This document shows, in pieces, positions 22,690-23,280 of a stretch of DNA of 23,280 bases. This DNA comes from Actinomycetales bacterium (GTDB lineage: Bacteria > Actinomycetota > Actinomycetes > Actinomycetales > Dermatophilaceae): NCBI GenBank assembly GCA_016710385.1, contig JADJVX010000010.1, positions 1-23,280 on the forward strand. The letters are read 5' to 3'. The notes under the pieces were generated by a model. It saw only the letters and a list, made by a program, of their open reading frames with translations, was not told the DNA's origin and did not search any database. The position numbers were made by a program, and so were the translations under genes. Each line of letters begins with the position of its first letter. Position 1 is the stretch's first letter.

Positions 22690-23280
22690 ATGAGTACCGA
22701 CCCGGGGTCACAGTCTCCCTTCACTGACCCGACCGGCGCCGCGAGTGACGCGGTGCATCCGATGCGACCGCTCCCGCCTCACCCTGGGGTGAGACGCCCA
22801 GACGGTCGGCCCGACCACACCCATGCCCACGGCATACACCGGCCCGGCCCCCGCACCTGCGCAACCGTCCTACGCCCCTCCGCCGCCCCCGCCCTCGCCC
22901 CCCGCAGCGCCCCCCGCAGCGCCCCCCATAGCGCCGAGCGGATATCCGGGACAGTACGGCGGGCAGCAGTATGGCGGGCAGCAGCATGGCGGGCAGCCTT
23001 ACGGTGGACAGCCCTACGGCGGGCAGTCCGGCCAGGCCTATCCGCCCTACGGCGCTCCGGGAGCCCCAGCACCCGGCTACAACGCCTACGGCCCGTACGG
23101 CGGTTTGCCCGGCGCCGAACACTCCCAAGGCACGCTCATCCCTCGTGCTCGGCATTGTCGGCCTGGTGCTGTGCCAACTCGCGGGTCCGGTGGCGTGGAT
23201 CATGGGCCGCAACGCGCCGCGAGATGGATGCCAGCGGGCAGCGGTTGACGAACCGCGGCCAGGTGAAGGCCGGCATGATC
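22690..23280 (+). CDS. DUF4190-type membrane protein with Pro/Gly/Tyr/Gln-rich N-terminus (partial, frameshifted)
   Basis: Runs off the window end. ATG 22690 opens MSTDPGSQSPFTDPTGAA. Near 22788 the frame changes to one giving DAQTVGPTTPMPTAYTGPAP, then long proline stretches and five Q-Y-G-G-Q-like repeats. Another change near 23135-23145 leads to the first membrane helix LVLGIVGLVLCQLAGPVAWI, and a third near 23215 to REMDASGQRLTNRGQVKAG. This order (disordered N-terminus, helix, short loop with NRGQVKAGMI) is that of DUF4190 proteins, which have two helices; the second would lie outside the window. Function unknown. Three breaks in 600 bp again point to sequence errors at C and G runs. Confidence 0.75.
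   Translation, partial: MSTDPGSQSPFTDPTGAASDAVHPMRPLPPHPGVRRPDGRPDHTHAHGIHRPGPRTCATVLRPSAAPALAPRSAPRSAPHSAERISGTVRRAAVWRAAAWRAALRWTALRRAVRPGLSALRRSGSPSTRLQRLRPVRRFARRRTLPRHAHPSCSALSAWCCANSRVRWRGSWAATRREMDASGQRLTNRGQVKAGMI
22952..23026 (+). repeat. 15-bp tandem repeat, five units, in the DUF4190 gene
   Basis: Units of CAGTACGGCGGGCAG and close variants start at 22952, 22967, 22982, 22997 and 23012, encoding Q/P-Y/H-G-G-Q. Just upstream, about 22896-22932, a 12-bp proline/alanine-coding unit repeats about three times. Such low-complexity heads are common in these membrane proteins. Confidence 0.85.

Larger units (their letters stand above)
384..22837. repeat. Dispersed short motif CGGCATAC / GTATGCCG, 32 copies (33 of the 7-mer core)
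   Basis: First bases of the core GGCATAC or GTATGCC: 384, 429, 1828, 2490, 2507, 2836, 6384, 6782, 7305, 7611, 8174, 8514, 8955, 10018, 10687, 11342, 11761, 12557, 12932, 13697, 14295, 14413, 14665, 14959, 18714, 18834, 19535, 19658, 20234, 20587, 21167, 22496, 22831. All but 12557 have the extra C/G that makes the octamer. A CACGGCATACCGG-like context is common. Both orientations are about equal. Copies lie in several reading frames and also between genes. None occurs at 2843-6383 or 14966-18713. I do not recognise it as a known element. Confidence 0.85.

Noticed and set aside
384..22837. CGGCATAC motif as a Chi- or KOPS-like polar signal
   Set aside because: Orientation is nearly balanced in this window (16 versus 17), so no polarity is visible; one window cannot exclude weak skew genome-wide.
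22896..23026. CRISPR array or other regulatory repeat array
   Set aside because: The short tandem units are in frame and encode Pro/Ala- and Gln-Tyr-Gly-rich protein sequence; there are no spacers.

Overview
The window is high-GC DNA (mostly around 68-70% GC by eye). It has GTG/TTG starts, GTGA/ATGA gene overlaps, leaderless-type promoters and transposase relatives typical of actinobacteria. An actinomycete of the Micrococcales (Intrasporangiaceae/Dermatophilaceae-like) is my best guess, but the family is inference. About two thirds of the long genes carry single-base frameshifts, mostly at runs of C or G. Many sit in conserved housekeeping-type genes whose reading continues perfectly in the next frame. 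I read most of them as sequence errors and annotate such genes as whole CDSs with the shift position stated.

Layout: (1) 51-2858: a TetR regulator with a candidate two-site operator, overlapping glpD (glycerol-3-phosphate dehydrogenase), then a DUF1272 zinc-ribbon-like protein. (2) 2988-3960: a mosaic of decayed IS30, IS110 and ISL3 transposases. (3) 4055-5089: a lower-GC pair on the minus strand, a secreted Tyr/Ser-rich protein and a lipoprotein sharing an ATGA overlap. (4) 5130-10069: a DUF2853 gene and a complete arsenic resistance locus, arsD-arsA-arsC leftward and arsR-acr3 rightward from one divergent promoter. (5) 10222-15676: a two-gene operon of a Pls/PosA-type single-module non-ribosomal peptide synthetase (the epsilon-poly-lysine synthetase architecture) and an M1 zinc metallopeptidase. 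(6) 15768-18179: a lower-GC island with two small ORFs and a 563-residue SIR2-like protein whose C-terminus looks like a GAF domain, a candidate NAD-degrading defence effector. (7) 18180-23280: dienelactone hydrolase, MFS transporter, FAH-family hydrolase, acyl-CoA thioesterase-like protein, OsmC-like protein and the start of a DUF4190 protein.

The most unexpected signal is at DNA level. The octamer CGGCATAC (complement GTATGCCG) occurs 32 times, plus one copy of the 7-mer core alone, scattered over both strands, in different reading frames and between genes. By base composition I expect about one. It is missing from exactly the two stretches that look foreign: the transposase/secreted-protein stretch with the neighbouring 3' end of the ars locus, and the SIR2 island. 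It may be a lineage-specific genome signature (uptake, segregation or repair signal, or a highly iterated palindrome-like element), and its absence marks recent acquisitions.

Working together: the ars genes sense, chaperone, reduce and export arsenic. The Pls/PosA synthetase and its translationally coupled peptidase look like a make-and-trim pair for an amino-acid homopolymer. The SIR2 gene appears to stand alone. No tRNA, rRNA or CRISPR array was seen.
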